Assembly (NCBI GenBank): GCA_963708575.1
Contig: CAVPTB010000007.1
Span: forward strand, 1,674,001 to 1,738,000
DNA from: DASVWZ01 sp963708575
Lineage (GTDB): Bacteria; Acidobacteriota; Terriglobia; Terriglobales; Acidobacteriaceae
Reading direction: 5' to 3'
DNA: 64,000 nucleotides
This document shows, one piece after another, positions 17,927 through 27,005 of the stretch; positions within the stretch are counted from its first letter, which is position 1, and every line of letters starts with the position of its first letter. The position numbers and the translations under genes are program-made. Below the pieces are notes generated by a model. The model was given only the letters and a program-made list of their open reading frames with translations. It had not been told where the DNA came from and ran no database searches.

Positions 17927-19024
17927 ATGAGAATTGCACAGGTTGCCCCCCTTTTTGAAAGTGTGCCACCCAAACTTTATGGGGGAACGGAACGCGTCGT
18001 TTCATGGCTCACGGAGTCCCTGGTTTCCTTGGGACATGACGTCACTCTTTTCGCGAGTGGGGATTCCATGACTTCCGCTCGTTTGGTTCCCGCATGTTCG
18101 CGATCACTGAGGCTGAATCGGGATTGCGTGGACCGAGTAGCTCATCATGTGAATATGCTCGAGTACGTTCTTCGGAGCAAGAGCGATTTCGACCTGATTC
18201 ATTTTCACGTGGACTACCTTCACTTCCCGTTAAGCCGTCGTGAGCAACTTCCCAATCTCACTACGCTCCATGGAAGACTTGACCTGCCAGATCTGGTGCC
18301 GCTGTACAAAACATTTTCTGACATGCCTGTTGTTTCCATTTCGGACGCGCAACGCCGCCCCCTGCCGTGGATCAACTGGCAAGGGACGGTGCACCATGGC
18401 ATGCCCGCTGATACTCTCTCGTTCCACTCTCAGCCGGGCAAATATCTGGCATTTCTGGGGCGCACCTCACCTGAAAAAGGTCTCGACGAAGCTATTCGCA
18501 TTGCGAAGTGTGTCGGCATTCCTCTCAAGATCGCCGCAAAGATCGACCAGGCCGATGTTGAGTATTTCAATACGGTGATCAAGCCCTTACTCGACCATCC
18601 GCTTATAGAATTCGTTGGAGAAATCGGCTACGCTGAAAAGAATGAGTTTCTGGGAAATGCTCTGGCTTTCTTGTTTCCGGTAAATTGGCCGGAACCTTTT
18701 GGCATTGTCATGATCGAATCGCTGGCCTGCGGAACGCCCGTTATTGCATATCCTCACGGTTCAGTTCCGGAGGTTATCGAGGACGGAAAGACCGGATACC
18801 TCGTGCAAGACGCTAGAGCCGCAGCGCGAGCCGTTCTCAATATCCACCAAATCAGTCGTGCCACTTGCCGTGCTCAATTCGAGGAACGATTCACGGCTCC
18901 GCGTATGGCACGCGACTATTTGGCAATTTACGAACGTCTACTCAAGAGCAACGCTGATTCCCTTGCCCTCGATCCGGGAGACCTGAATTGGATGAAACTG
19001 GAGTCACCCAGCAGTACTACATAG
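17927..19024 (+). CDS. Glycosyltransferase family 4 protein
   Basis: 365 residues, GT-B fold. The start MRIAQVAPLFESVPPKLYGG contains the 'P.YGG.E' acceptor-side loop seen in GT4 enzymes related to sucrose and trehalose-phosphate type transferases. The donor-binding part includes KYLAFLGRTSPEKGLDEAIR (about 178-197), then PVNWPEPFGIVMIESLACGT and the PEVIEDGKTGYLV tail. The family transfers sugars from nucleotide donors in the cytoplasm; the specific sugars are unknown. It overlaps the following debranching-enzyme gene by 37 bp, so the two are co-transcribed and probably act in one alpha-glucan or glycoside pathway. A 240 bp gap separates it from the preceding operon. Confidence 0.85.
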   Translation: MRIAQVAPLFESVPPKLYGGTERVVSWLTESLVSLGHDVTLFASGDSMTSARLVPACSRSLRLNRDCVDRVAHHVNMLEYVLRSKSDFDLIHFHVDYLHFPLSRREQLPNLTTLHGRLDLPDLVPLYKTFSDMPVVSISDAQRRPLPWINWQGTVHHGMPADTLSFHSQPGKYLAFLGRTSPEKGLDEAIRIAKCVGIPLKIAAKIDQADVEYFNTVIKPLLDHPLIEFVGEIGYAEKNEFLGNALAFLFPVNWPEPFGIVMIESLACGTPVIAYPHGSVPEVIEDGKTGYLVQDARAAARAVLNIHQISRATCRAQFEERFTAPRMARDYLAIYERLLKSNADSLALDPGDLNWMKLESPSSTT

Positions 19025-19440
19025 CGACTCGCTCGTCTCCGTCAGACGATCGAGCTCGGGTCTTAAAATACGGAAGGATGTTTGCCGTGTTTGATCGACA
19101 CGGCGACATTGAGACTCTCGGACGCGGAGAGCAGGGCATTTTTTTTGATGGGACCAGATACGTCTCAGAATTCGTACTCTCTCTGTGGGATACCCGGCCC
19201 CTCCTTCTCAGTTCCACCGTTAGATCTGACAATTCCATTTTCACCGCGGACTTGGCGAACCTGGATATCGGCCGGGGCGATCGCGTAATCGTAGAGCGAG
19301 GAACCGTTCACGTCCTCCGATCGAAATTCCTCTGGCAAGGCGCGTGTTACGAGGAATTCAGAATCGTGAATTACGGGCTTGGAACCTCTCACCGTTCCCA
19401 TCCGGGTCGACTTCGCCGCAGACTATGCGGACATATTTGA
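18988..19440 (+). pseudogene. Amylo-alpha-1,6-glucosidase, N-terminal fragment (frameshifted)
   Basis: 150 codons from a TTG at 18988. Residues 1-131 are the N-terminal beta-sandwich of glycogen-debranching-type enzymes (GDE_N_bis type): VLKYGRMFAVFDRHGDIETL, GIFFDGTRYVSEFVLSL and RSDNSIFTADLANLDI. Homology stops at FRIVNYGL; the next codons (GTSHRSHPG...) are out of frame and run to a stop at 19440. The true continuation is in the +1 frame (next entry). Skipping one base at 19378-19382 would join the two into one open frame of about 718 residues, the normal size for the family. This may be a real mutation or a sequencing or assembly error. Confidence 0.75.
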
Positions 19441-21145
19441 AGTCAGGGGTACAGGCCGAGAGCGCCGTGGACGCCATCTGGAACCGCGCGTTGCCGACCA
19501 TTCTGTCGTTTTGTCGTATGAAGGGCTGGATTCCGTGGTGCGCGAGACCCGGATTCATCTTGATCCTGCGCCCCAGTATCTTTCCGGAGCACAAGCCCGA
19601 TTTGAGTACGCGCTACGCCCCCGGGAGTCCGCCATCTTTCACCTGGTTGTCTCGTGTGATCCGCAGGCAAAACAGCGATCAATCAGCTACTCTCGTGCCC
19701 TCGTCGCATCTGAAGGTGACCACAGGGCCGCGGTGGCGGGAATGTGCACCATCACCAGCTCTAACGATCGGTTCACGCGCTGGGCTCGGCGGTCGGCATC
19801 CGATGTTGAGATGATGATCCTGGGCAATCCCGAGGGAGATTATCCCTATGCCGGTGTCCCATGGTTCAGTACCGTGTTTGGCCGCGACGGCATTATTACT
19901 GCGATGCAGATGCTTTGGGTCAATCCCGCAATCGCAAAAGGCGTATTGCAGTTCCTAGCATCCACTCAGGCAACGGAAACCAACCCCGAGACCGAAGCAC
20001 AGCCGGGAAAAATCCTTCACGAAATGCGGCGCGGTGAAATGGCCGCGCTGGGAGAGGTCCCCTTCGCACGCTATTACGGGACCGTCGATGCTACTCCGCT
20101 GTTCGTAATGCTTGCAGGCGAATACTACGACTATACCGGGGACCGTGAGCTGATCGAAGAACTTTGGCCTCACATCGACTTAGCCCTGCAATGGGGTAAC
20201 ACGTACGGGGATCTCGATGGAGATGGTTTCGTCGAATATGCGCGCCATGGTGACAAGGGGCTGGTCCAACAGGGGTGGAAAGATTCCAACGATTCAGTGT
20301 TTCATGCCGACGGATCAAGCGCCCCCGCTCCCATCGCCCTTTGTGAGGTTCAGGCATACGTTTACGCTGCAAAACTAGCTGGCGCGAAGTTATGCAAGGT
20401 CTTGGGACGCGATTCCCAGGCGACGGCGCTGGAATCGGAGGCGGCGGAGTTGAAGCAACGCTTCGAAGAAGCGTTTTGGTGTGAGGAGCTTTCCACCTAC
20501 GCGCTGGCTCTCGATGGCAACAAGAAGCCGTGCCGGGTGCGGGCGTCCAACGCCGGGCATTGTCTTTTTGCCGGCATTGCCTCTCCGCAGCACGCTCGCC
20601 TGGTCGCGCACGGTCTAACAAGCCGCGATTTTTTCAGTGGGTGGGGCATTCGCACACTCGGCTGCGAAGAGGTCCGCTACAACCCCTTGTCCTACCACAA
20701 CGGTTCTATTTGGCCTCACGACAACTCATTGATCGCAGCTGGATTGGCTCGTTACGGCTTCCGCGAACTGGCGGGAAGAGTTCTGCTCGGACTTCTTGAC
20801 GTTAGCAGTTCAGTCGACCTGCATCGCTTGCCAGAGCTATTCTGCGGACTGGATCGAAGGCCCGGGGAGGGCCCGACACTTTATCCCGTTGCGTGTTCTC
20901 CTCAAGCCTGGGCGGCTGCCGCCGTGTTCCTCCTGGTACAAGCCTGCACCGGCATTTCCGTGGACGGTGTCGGGAAGAGAGTGATATTTGATCGGCCTTA
21001 TCTGCCCGAAGGCCTTCCTCAACTGACGATCCGCAAACTCTGCGTAGGGAATAACAGCATTGATTTGTTCCTTGAGCGGGATGCCGGTACTGTCCGCGTT
21101 GAAATTCTGGCGAAGCAGGGCGACTTGGAATTGCTCGTAAAGTAA
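19379..21145 (+). pseudogene. Amylo-alpha-1,6-glucosidase, catalytic C-terminal part (frameshifted)
   Basis: 588 codons in the +1 frame relative to the preceding fragment, opening EPLTVPIRVDFAADYADIFE, which is the exact continuation expected after VNYGL. The catalytic (alpha/alpha)6 part contains YPYAGVPWFSTVFGRDGIIT, then PFARYYGTVDATPLFVMLAG, GLVQQGWKDSNDSVFHADG and NPLSYHNGSIWPHDNSLIAA, all hallmarks of the debranching enzyme C-terminal domain that hydrolyses alpha-1,6 branch points. The TTG at 19379 is simply where the open frame begins, not a convincing start, since there is no good ribosome-binding site and half of the beta-sandwich would be lost. Confidence 0.75.
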
Positions 21146-21293
21146 AGCCACCTTTCCAGCTGAATACCTCAACCTGAGTACATGAATCCTCCTACTCGAC
21201 TCGGGGGAATCGGGTATGGGCGAAACCCCCTCCGGTTGACTACATTGGAGTACAGCCAGTTCACCCTGATGGAATCGTTTGCTGGAGGCGTGC

Positions 21294-21557
21294 ATGAAAT
21301 TCGCAGGAGCCTTTCTGTTTCTGGCTCTAATGACCGGATCCGCTGCTATGGCGCAATCCAGTCCTGACATGACCCCAAGAACATCGATTACCGTCGCTGG
21401 GTGTCCCGTCGAGGCGCCCAAGACCGTCGATGGATCAGGTGCAGACTCGCGCACTCCATCCGAATGCAGCTCGACAGCGCCAAATGGTTCTCCCCTCTCT
21501 CTCCTGGGCCTGGTAGGCCTAGGCTCTTTGCTGGCTGGCTTCTTCATGCGCCGTTAG
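21294..21557 (+). CDS. Small secreted protein with C-terminal membrane tail
   Basis: 87 residues, with GGAGG just before the ATG at 21294. It has a signal peptide (MKFAGAFLFLALMTGSAAMA), a short polar middle of about 45 residues with two cysteines, and a C-terminus SPLSLLGLVGLGSLLAGFFM followed by two arginines. A hydrophobic helix capped by Arg at the very C-terminus recalls exosortase/rhombosortase-type sorting tails, although the usual signature motifs (PEP, GlyGly) are not intact. No sorting enzyme gene is visible in the window. The function is unknown; it may be a surface-anchored peptide. Confidence 0.5.
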   Translation: MKFAGAFLFLALMTGSAAMAQSSPDMTPRTSITVAGCPVEAPKTVDGSGADSRTPSECSSTAPNGSPLSLLGLVGLGSLLAGFFMRR

Positions 21558-21728
21558 CCTGGTAATACTTGGAATAGAGTACCTGCCCAAAGTCACCCCC
21601 CTAAAGCTCACAAGTTTTCAAACTACAGCCTCGACCGGATAGCTGGGTTGTGGCGGTAGGCCTATCATCCGAAGAGAGTAGGACGAAATTATCCGGTGCT
21701 CGTATGAGCACGAAAAAGAGGCTTGCCA

Positions 21729-22475
21729 ATGACCACCCGACGTAACGTTTTGACGAAATACCTCCTGGTGCTAGGCACCGTGTTCTTGATGTTCGCCAGC
21801 GTTTGCTGGGCGGCAGACGACAAGAGCAGCGACAAAGATCAATCCGATATCAACAAGCGTCTCGACGCTTCCGCGAATGTCCTGAACGAAATTATGGGGA
21901 CCCCGGACAAAGCGATTCCAGACAAAGTTCTCGGGGACGCGCGCTGCATCGCAGTGATTCCTTCGATGATCAAGATCGCTATTGGCTTCGGTGGCAGCCA
22001 CGGCAAAGGCGTAGCGACCTGCCGCACCGAGCATGGCTGGAGCGCTCCCGCGCCGATCACGGTTACAGGCGGCAGCTGGGGTCTACAACTTGGCGGTCAG
22101 GCCGTCGACCTCGTTATGCTGGTGATGAATCAGAAAGGAATGGATAGCTTGCTATCCAGCAAGTTCAAGTTGGGCGCTGATGCTTCCGCCGCCGCGGGAC
22201 CGGTAGGTCGTGACGCAGCCGCCGATACAGATTGGAAGATGAAAGCAGAAGTGCTCAGCTACTCGAGGGCGCGAGGCGTTTTCGCCGGCATCGATTTGAA
22301 TGGTTCCGCGATTACTCAGGATAAAGATGAGACTCGCATCCTTTATGGCAAGATGGTCGGATTCCCCGACATTCTCCGCGGTGGCGTAGCGGTGCCGGCG
22401 GGAAGCCACGAGTTCCTCTCAACCGTCAGCAAGTATGCTCCGAACACCCCTACTCCGCATCAATCGGGTAACTAA
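21729..22475 (+). CDS. SYLF (Ysc84-type) lipid-binding domain protein, exported
   Basis: 248 residues. The start at ATG 21729 (MTTRRNVLTKYLLVLGTVFL) follows an AAGAGG; TTG 21723 is a weaker choice. The signal peptide is cleaved near CWA. The mature part is one SYLF domain: ARCIAVIPSMIKIAIGFGGS, GGSWGLQLGGQAVDLVMLVM and AEVLSYSRARGVFAGIDLNG, the conserved 'SYSR.RGlFaGi.l.G' signature. SYLF domains bind phosphoinositides in eukaryotes; the periplasmic bacterial members have no settled role. A small hairpin (GTGCTC/GAGCAC, 21696-21711) sits just upstream of the ribosome-binding site, and a strong terminator follows. Confidence 0.9.
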   Translation: MTTRRNVLTKYLLVLGTVFLMFASVCWAADDKSSDKDQSDINKRLDASANVLNEIMGTPDKAIPDKVLGDARCIAVIPSMIKIAIGFGGSHGKGVATCRTEHGWSAPAPITVTGGSWGLQLGGQAVDLVMLVMNQKGMDSLLSSKFKLGADASAAAGPVGRDAAADTDWKMKAEVLSYSRARGVFAGIDLNGSAITQDKDETRILYGKMVGFPDILRGGVAVPAGSHEFLSTVSKYAPNTPTPHQSGN

Positions 22476-22500
22476 GACTCTCGGTTGTATCGCTTATTCG

Positions 22501-22536
22501 TACGGCCAAGGTTTAAGCCTTGGCCGTATTTTTTTT
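22501..22536 (+). terminator. Rho-independent terminator after the SYLF gene
   Basis: A perfect 11-bp stem TACGGCCAAGG (22501-22511) and CCTTGGCCGTA (22518-22528) with a 6-nt loop is followed by a run of eight T on the plus strand (22529-22536). It lies 25 bp after the SYLF stop codon. On the minus strand the stem lacks a U-tract, so it should act in the plus direction only. Confidence 0.9.
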
Positions 22537-22573
22537 GCGCATCGGATGGCTTGGTTCGCCGTGTCAGACTGAA

Positions 22574-23659
22574 TTACGCTGTGACTGGTCGGAGCCGGAT
22601 CCGGCTGGCAACATACTCTTCAAACTGAACCGCCCGGCAATCTGAACTATGTTCCATGAGCACGCGCTCCTGGGCCCGACAACCGATGGCGTTCAGTTCA
22701 TCGCTGTTGCCGGCCTCAATCCAATAGGCAAGCTCTTCTGGGGAAGATGGTACAAGGATTTCCCTCCCGGGCTCGAAAATGGTCTCCAGCCCAGGCCATG
22801 AATCCGAAGCGATCGTGCACCCGCAGCCGGCAGCCTCAAACAGCCGGACTGACGGGGAATATCCAGCCGCGACCATCTCCGCGCGGGTCAGATTCAGTGT
22901 CAATCGTGAGGAACTATAGAACGCCGGGTGGAACTTCGGCTCCAGATGCACAAAGGTCCGAACATTTGCAGGCCATTCAATTTGCTTTGGATATTGCGGA
23001 CCCGCAAGCGCAAAGGTCTTTTGCGGAAGCCTGCGAGCCGTTCCACAAAACAGTTTTTCCAGCTTCTCTTGGCGGTCAGCTGCGTAGGTTCCCATGTAAC
23101 TTAAATCACAGGCGAATTGTCGTTCGGCCGGATATGACCGGTACCTTTCCGAGTCGAACGAGCAATAGAGGGGAACAGCTTTCTTCGCATGAAATTCCGA
23201 TTCCAGCTTTTTCAGCAGAGGTCCGCTGGTAAAGCTGAAGTAGATATCAAATTCGGGGACTTGCTCGCGGTGCAAATACTCGCGATCACCGCAGCGCAGT
23301 TTGGCGGCTGTAATCGGCGTATCGATGTCATAAAACCCCTTAACGGCGGCGGTCGAATCAAGCAAGACGTTGATCGCGGTAGGTCCATCTGGACAATAAG
23401 AGCCCACAATTCCTACATCGCTGCCGTTTAGTTCCCGCCGAAACAGGGGGACCACATCTTCCCAACGTTGGTAAATGTGAACTTTACAGAAGGGTGGCTC
23501 AGGCATGTCGCGGTTGGACGCGTACCACTCCTGGTCGCGTTCGAAGAAAACAAGCTCGTGACCTCGTCTGCGCAAGCCCTTAGCGAGCGAACGATAGGTC
23601 GTCGCGTGGCCGTTCCCCCATGAGGAGGTGATCGATAATCCAAGAATGACAATCTTCAT
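22574..23659 (-). CDS. CgeB-like glycosyltransferase (copy 1)
   Basis: 361 residues, GT-B fold of the CgeB / Glyco_trans_1_2 type. N-terminal signature: MKIVILGLSITSSWGNGHAT, then RRGHELVFFERDQEWYASNR. The C-terminal half has ACDLSYMGTYAADRQEKLEK, LNLTRAEMVAAGYSPSVRLF and EAAGCGCTIASDSWPGLETI, which are typical donor-site segments. The protein is a clear paralogue of the gene at 41409 (same length and the shared motifs ITSSWxNGHAT, SDVGIVxSYCPD, LSYxGTYxxDRQ). It is the last gene of the nine-gene minus-strand operon. The transferred sugar is unknown. Confidence 0.85.
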   Translation of the reverse strand: MKIVILGLSITSSWGNGHATTYRSLAKGLRRRGHELVFFERDQEWYASNRDMPEPPFCKVHIYQRWEDVVPLFRRELNGSDVGIVGSYCPDGPTAINVLLDSTAAVKGFYDIDTPITAAKLRCGDREYLHREQVPEFDIYFSFTSGPLLKKLESEFHAKKAVPLYCSFDSERYRSYPAERQFACDLSYMGTYAADRQEKLEKLFCGTARRLPQKTFALAGPQYPKQIEWPANVRTFVHLEPKFHPAFYSSSRLTLNLTRAEMVAAGYSPSVRLFEAAGCGCTIASDSWPGLETIFEPGREILVPSSPEELAYWIEAGNSDELNAIGCRAQERVLMEHSSDCRAVQFEEYVASRIRLRPVTA

Positions 23660-23668
23660 GTCAGCTCT

Positions 23669-24784
23669 CTAAGCAACCGAGGGCTCGCGATCCGAGGCTC
23701 CACGCTGGCCAGGCGTTTCCAGACCTTCCTGGTGGAGGATTGCATCGAACTGCCGCGCTCGCAGTTCGTAGGTATGATCCCGCACCGCGCGCCGTAGCAT
23801 CGCGGAACCAATCCGCCTACTTTCTTCACCTGATAGTCGGCGGAGCCAACCCACAACCTCGGCTCCTGACGCGGCCACCAGTATTTCTTTCTCGGGCTCG
23901 AAGAATTGGTCTACGCCTGGCCATTGATCCGTTACGACGCACGCGCCCGCGCCGGCCGCTTCAAATACGCGGGTGGGCGGGGAGAAACCCATCTCTGCCA
24001 TGGAGTGTCGCGTGATGTTCAGCACCATCCTCGCTGAGCAATTGATGCGGTTATGATCACCGCTGGTCACGTGCCCGATCCACCTTACGTTGTTCGGCAG
24101 CATCACTCCGCCCCAGCCTTCTCCTCCCAATATGAATGATAACTCTGGCGCAAGTTCTGCCGCGGCGAAGAAAAAGTCTCGTACCCGTTGCTCTCTGTCC
24201 GGCAAGCGGTGTCCGACGAACGCCAAGTCACAAGTCACGCTCGGATCGGACTCTACCGGATAGTGTGTTGCCGGATCCATAGCGTTATAAATCGCAAAAC
24301 AATTTCTTGCCCCGAGCGACTCGTACTGCTCAATCACCGGCTCGCCGCCACCATAAGTTAAAACGAAATCGTATTCTGGAATCGCTTTTCGAAACGGGTC
24401 CGCCGGATCCGCGTGGACTCTACTGAGTGTGGCGGCCGCGTCTACGTCCCAAAAAATACTCTGGGCTCCCGTGGACCGGCAGCGCAGGATTTGCGATTCA
24501 AGAAACTCATCGTCGGCGCCCACTCCGCTATGTTTAATGATCAAGTCCGCCGCACAAGCCTCTGCCAGCATCTTTTCGAGGTCAGCGGGCGTTTGGTACA
24601 CGCGTACCGTCGCATAGTCGATCTCGCCACAGTCCCGGTTCTGCTGACGTTTATAAATGTCCGGCTCGGCGAAGGTCACGTTGTAACCCAAAGCGTGTAG
24701 ATGTTTGTACATTCCCCTGTAGTACGTACAGGCGCCATTCCAGTATGTCGAAGTCAGACTTGACCCGAAGACAAAGATTTTCAT
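23669..24784 (-). CDS. CgeB-like glycosyltransferase (copy 2)
   Basis: 371 residues from the ATG at 24784, which overlaps the upstream stop (ATGA); this beats the longer reading from 24835. It begins MKIFVFGSSLTSTYWNGACT and has the same order of segments as its neighbours: TCDLAFVGHRLPDREQRVRD, LNITRHSMAEMGFSPPTRVF and EAAGAGACVVTDQWPGVDQF. It belongs to the CgeB-type GT-B enzymes that transfer a sugar from a nucleotide donor. It lies 9 bp from the next gene in a tightly packed operon. Confidence 0.85.
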   Translation of the reverse strand: MKIFVFGSSLTSTYWNGACTYYRGMYKHLHALGYNVTFAEPDIYKRQQNRDCGEIDYATVRVYQTPADLEKMLAEACAADLIIKHSGVGADDEFLESQILRCRSTGAQSIFWDVDAAATLSRVHADPADPFRKAIPEYDFVLTYGGGEPVIEQYESLGARNCFAIYNAMDPATHYPVESDPSVTCDLAFVGHRLPDREQRVRDFFFAAAELAPELSFILGGEGWGGVMLPNNVRWIGHVTSGDHNRINCSARMVLNITRHSMAEMGFSPPTRVFEAAGAGACVVTDQWPGVDQFFEPEKEILVAASGAEVVGWLRRLSGEESRRIGSAMLRRAVRDHTYELRARQFDAILHQEGLETPGQRGASDREPSVA

Positions 24785-25899
24785 CCCCTCAACTCCTCGC
24801 AGATTTCCAGTAACTCCTGGGCCCTGTGGGCGCAAGTGTGGCGCCCTTGTATCGTGTCCCAGCCATTGCGGGCTAACTGGCGTTGCGCCTTCTCGTCTTG
24901 TAAAAGGGCTCGTAACTCTGCGGCCATAGAGCGCCCATCTTTCACGCTAATGTAGTCTTCGCCCGCACGAAATAATCCTTCACTGTCGATCCATGGGGAA
25001 CAAATGAGCGGAGATCCGCACGACATGGCCTCGAACATGCGGATGGTGGGAATTCCGCTCAGGCCATTGGCGTAGTAGCGGCGGGGCACATGCAAACTGA
25101 TTCGACTCCGTGCGTAACTCTGAGGCGCCTCAAGATTCGGGGAATATCCGAGATACTCAACTCCCGCCGCAGCAAGCCGGGCCAGCGCATCTTCCGGATA
25201 CCGTACGCCATGCACCACAAACCGGTGCTCCCTTAGGTCCTTCGCCGGATCAATCAGAAATTCCTGTAATTCGCGTGTCCGTTCTTCGTCGCCCCAGTTC
25301 CCGACCCAGATCACATCTGTGTCTTTCGTCAGGGACAGTGGGTGGAAATGATGAATGTCGGCCGCTTCGTGAAAGGTCCATGCACGATTGACGGCGAAAG
25401 CATCCAGATAAATTCGGCGAAGCGCCTCCCCAAATGCCAGAACTCCGTCGAATTCATTGAGCGGGACCCGACTGATCGACGACGGGTCGGTGTAGGCCCG
25501 GTGATGGGTATCATGGAACAGTGCGGCGAAACCGAAACCGGGTTTCAGAGACAGAATTGTTTTTACGATTTGCGGATCGTTCCATTCATGGACGATTACT
25601 ACATCCGCGTCTTTTAGTTCCCTGTTGGCGAACGCCGTAAAAGAGGAGTCATTTCGGTAGCACCGCACGTCCACATGCGGAAATGCCGACTCGAACCCCT
25701 GAACGGCTCTGCTCGACTTTTCCGGGCCTTCTTCTCGAAGATTCCGCACGGACCAGGCATTTTCTTCTTCGTAACAACGGACCTCGTGTCCAAGTTTTCG
25801 TAACTCTTCCGCCAAGCCGCGCAGGAAATGTGCGTTCCCGTGATTCCAGTCGGAAATCCAGGAATGTGCAAAAAGCCGAAACTTCAAAGATCCCGTCAC
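24781..25899 (-). CDS. CgeB-like glycosyltransferase (copy 3)
   Basis: 372 residues of the same GT-B subfamily but more divergent. It begins MTGSLKFRLFAHSWISDWNH followed by GNAHFLRGLAEELRKLGHEV. The donor side includes DVIWVGNWGDEERTRELQEF, ISLHVPRRYYANGLSGIPTI and RMFEAMSCGSPLICSPWIDS. It overlaps both neighbours by 4 bp (ATGA junctions at 24781-24784 and 25896-25899), which indicates translational coupling. Substrate unknown. Confidence 0.8.
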   Translation of the reverse strand: MTGSLKFRLFAHSWISDWNHGNAHFLRGLAEELRKLGHEVRCYEEENAWSVRNLREEGPEKSSRAVQGFESAFPHVDVRCYRNDSSFTAFANRELKDADVVIVHEWNDPQIVKTILSLKPGFGFAALFHDTHHRAYTDPSSISRVPLNEFDGVLAFGEALRRIYLDAFAVNRAWTFHEAADIHHFHPLSLTKDTDVIWVGNWGDEERTRELQEFLIDPAKDLREHRFVVHGVRYPEDALARLAAAGVEYLGYSPNLEAPQSYARSRISLHVPRRYYANGLSGIPTIRMFEAMSCGSPLICSPWIDSEGLFRAGEDYISVKDGRSMAAELRALLQDEKAQRQLARNGWDTIQGRHTCAHRAQELLEICEELRG

Positions 25900-27005
25900 G
25901 AGACCGCCTGTGCTGCCGCGACATTTCGATACAGCAAGCGATACTCTTCGACCATGCGATCCGCGGAGAACATGCGAATTGCCCGCTGGTAGGCCGATTC
26001 CCCGTAGTGAGTTCTCAGTTCCGGGTCGCTGCTCAGGACCCCAATCAATCGGGACAGATCTTTCCCGTCGTTGGTTTGAAAGTAGCAGGCGGCACTACCC
26101 CAAAGCTCTCTAAACACTGGGATGTCGTTCGCCACAATTGCGCATTTCGACATGGCAGCTTCAACGGGAGCCAACCCGAATGGTTCGTATCGTGAGGTCG
26201 CGGCATAGATCGAGGCTCTGGCAAACATCTCCCGCAAGTTCTCCTGCGATTGTTCGCCCCAAATCCGTGGTTTTGGACCTTCTTGCTCTGATTCTTCAAG
26301 AGTCAACGCGGCGGCGCTGCCGGGCTCGTTCGCAGCACCAGCGATCCACACGGTCGTACTGCCGCAGAAATCGTTGAAGAGCGATATCTGCTTACCTCGA
26401 TCCCAAAGCCTGCCTACCGACAGAACCACATCCTCTTTTCGGGTATGTGTTTCGAATTTCGCGGGATCTCGACCGTTATAAACTACCAACCCGTACGCCG
26501 GATTCGTGTACAGTTTCCGGATCGCATCCAGCATCCATCCCGATGGCGCGACTACTACATCGGCGCCTGCGATCCCACGCGTCACGGTCTCTCTGTACCA
26601 CGTCATCCAAGGACTATCGGTTGGCTCTTCACCACGCACTTCGCGCCACCAGCTCATAACGTCGCTGTGAGCGACCACAACGCGTGGCATCGGAGCCTGA
26701 ATGTTTCCGTAGCAGAACTGGCTGAGATGAAGCAAATCGGGCTGAGTTTCGACTATCAGCTGTTTCAGATATCGTCTTGAGTCTTCAATGTCCTGCTCGC
26801 TGTTTTGCATCCATTCCAACCGGTACTCGGTCGGCCGGTAATCAAGATTGGTTAGTTCACGCATCCAGCCGGTCTGGGATGGTGTTGGCATTCCTCCCCA
26901 GCTCACCAGCGTAACGCGATCGCCGCGGCGTATCAGCCCAGTGACCAACTCCTGGGCGTAGGTCCAGACCCCACCCACCGTGTCTGTCGTGATCAGAACG
27001 TGCAT
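25896..27005 (-). CDS. Glycosyltransferase family 4 protein
   Basis: 369 residues. The N-terminus MHVLITTDTVGGVWTYAQEL has the 'GGV..Y..EL' acceptor loop of GT4 enzymes. The donor domain shows DVVLSVGRLWDRGKQISLFN (about 187-206), then ASIYAATSRYEPFGLAPVEA and MSKCAIVANDIPVFRELWGS, with the E-x(7)-E region intact. It overlaps the radical-SAM gene by 13 bp and the next glycosyltransferase by 4 bp. It is probably one of the sugar-adding steps of the glycan or glycolipid made by this operon. Confidence 0.85.
   Translation of the reverse strand: MHVLITTDTVGGVWTYAQELVTGLIRRGDRVTLVSWGGMPTPSQTGWMRELTNLDYRPTEYRLEWMQNSEQDIEDSRRYLKQLIVETQPDLLHLSQFCYGNIQAPMPRVVVAHSDVMSWWREVRGEEPTDSPWMTWYRETVTRGIAGADVVVAPSGWMLDAIRKLYTNPAYGLVVYNGRDPAKFETHTRKEDVVLSVGRLWDRGKQISLFNDFCGSTTVWIAGAANEPGSAAALTLEESEQEGPKPRIWGEQSQENLREMFARASIYAATSRYEPFGLAPVEAAMSKCAIVANDIPVFRELWGSAACYFQTNDGKDLSRLIGVLSSDPELRTHYGESAYQRAIRMFSADRMVEEYRLLYRNVAAAQAVS

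Noticed and set aside
20091..20621. Long open frame antisense to the debranching enzyme
   Set aside because: It is the antisense shadow of a well-conserved catalytic domain, with no start context or homology.
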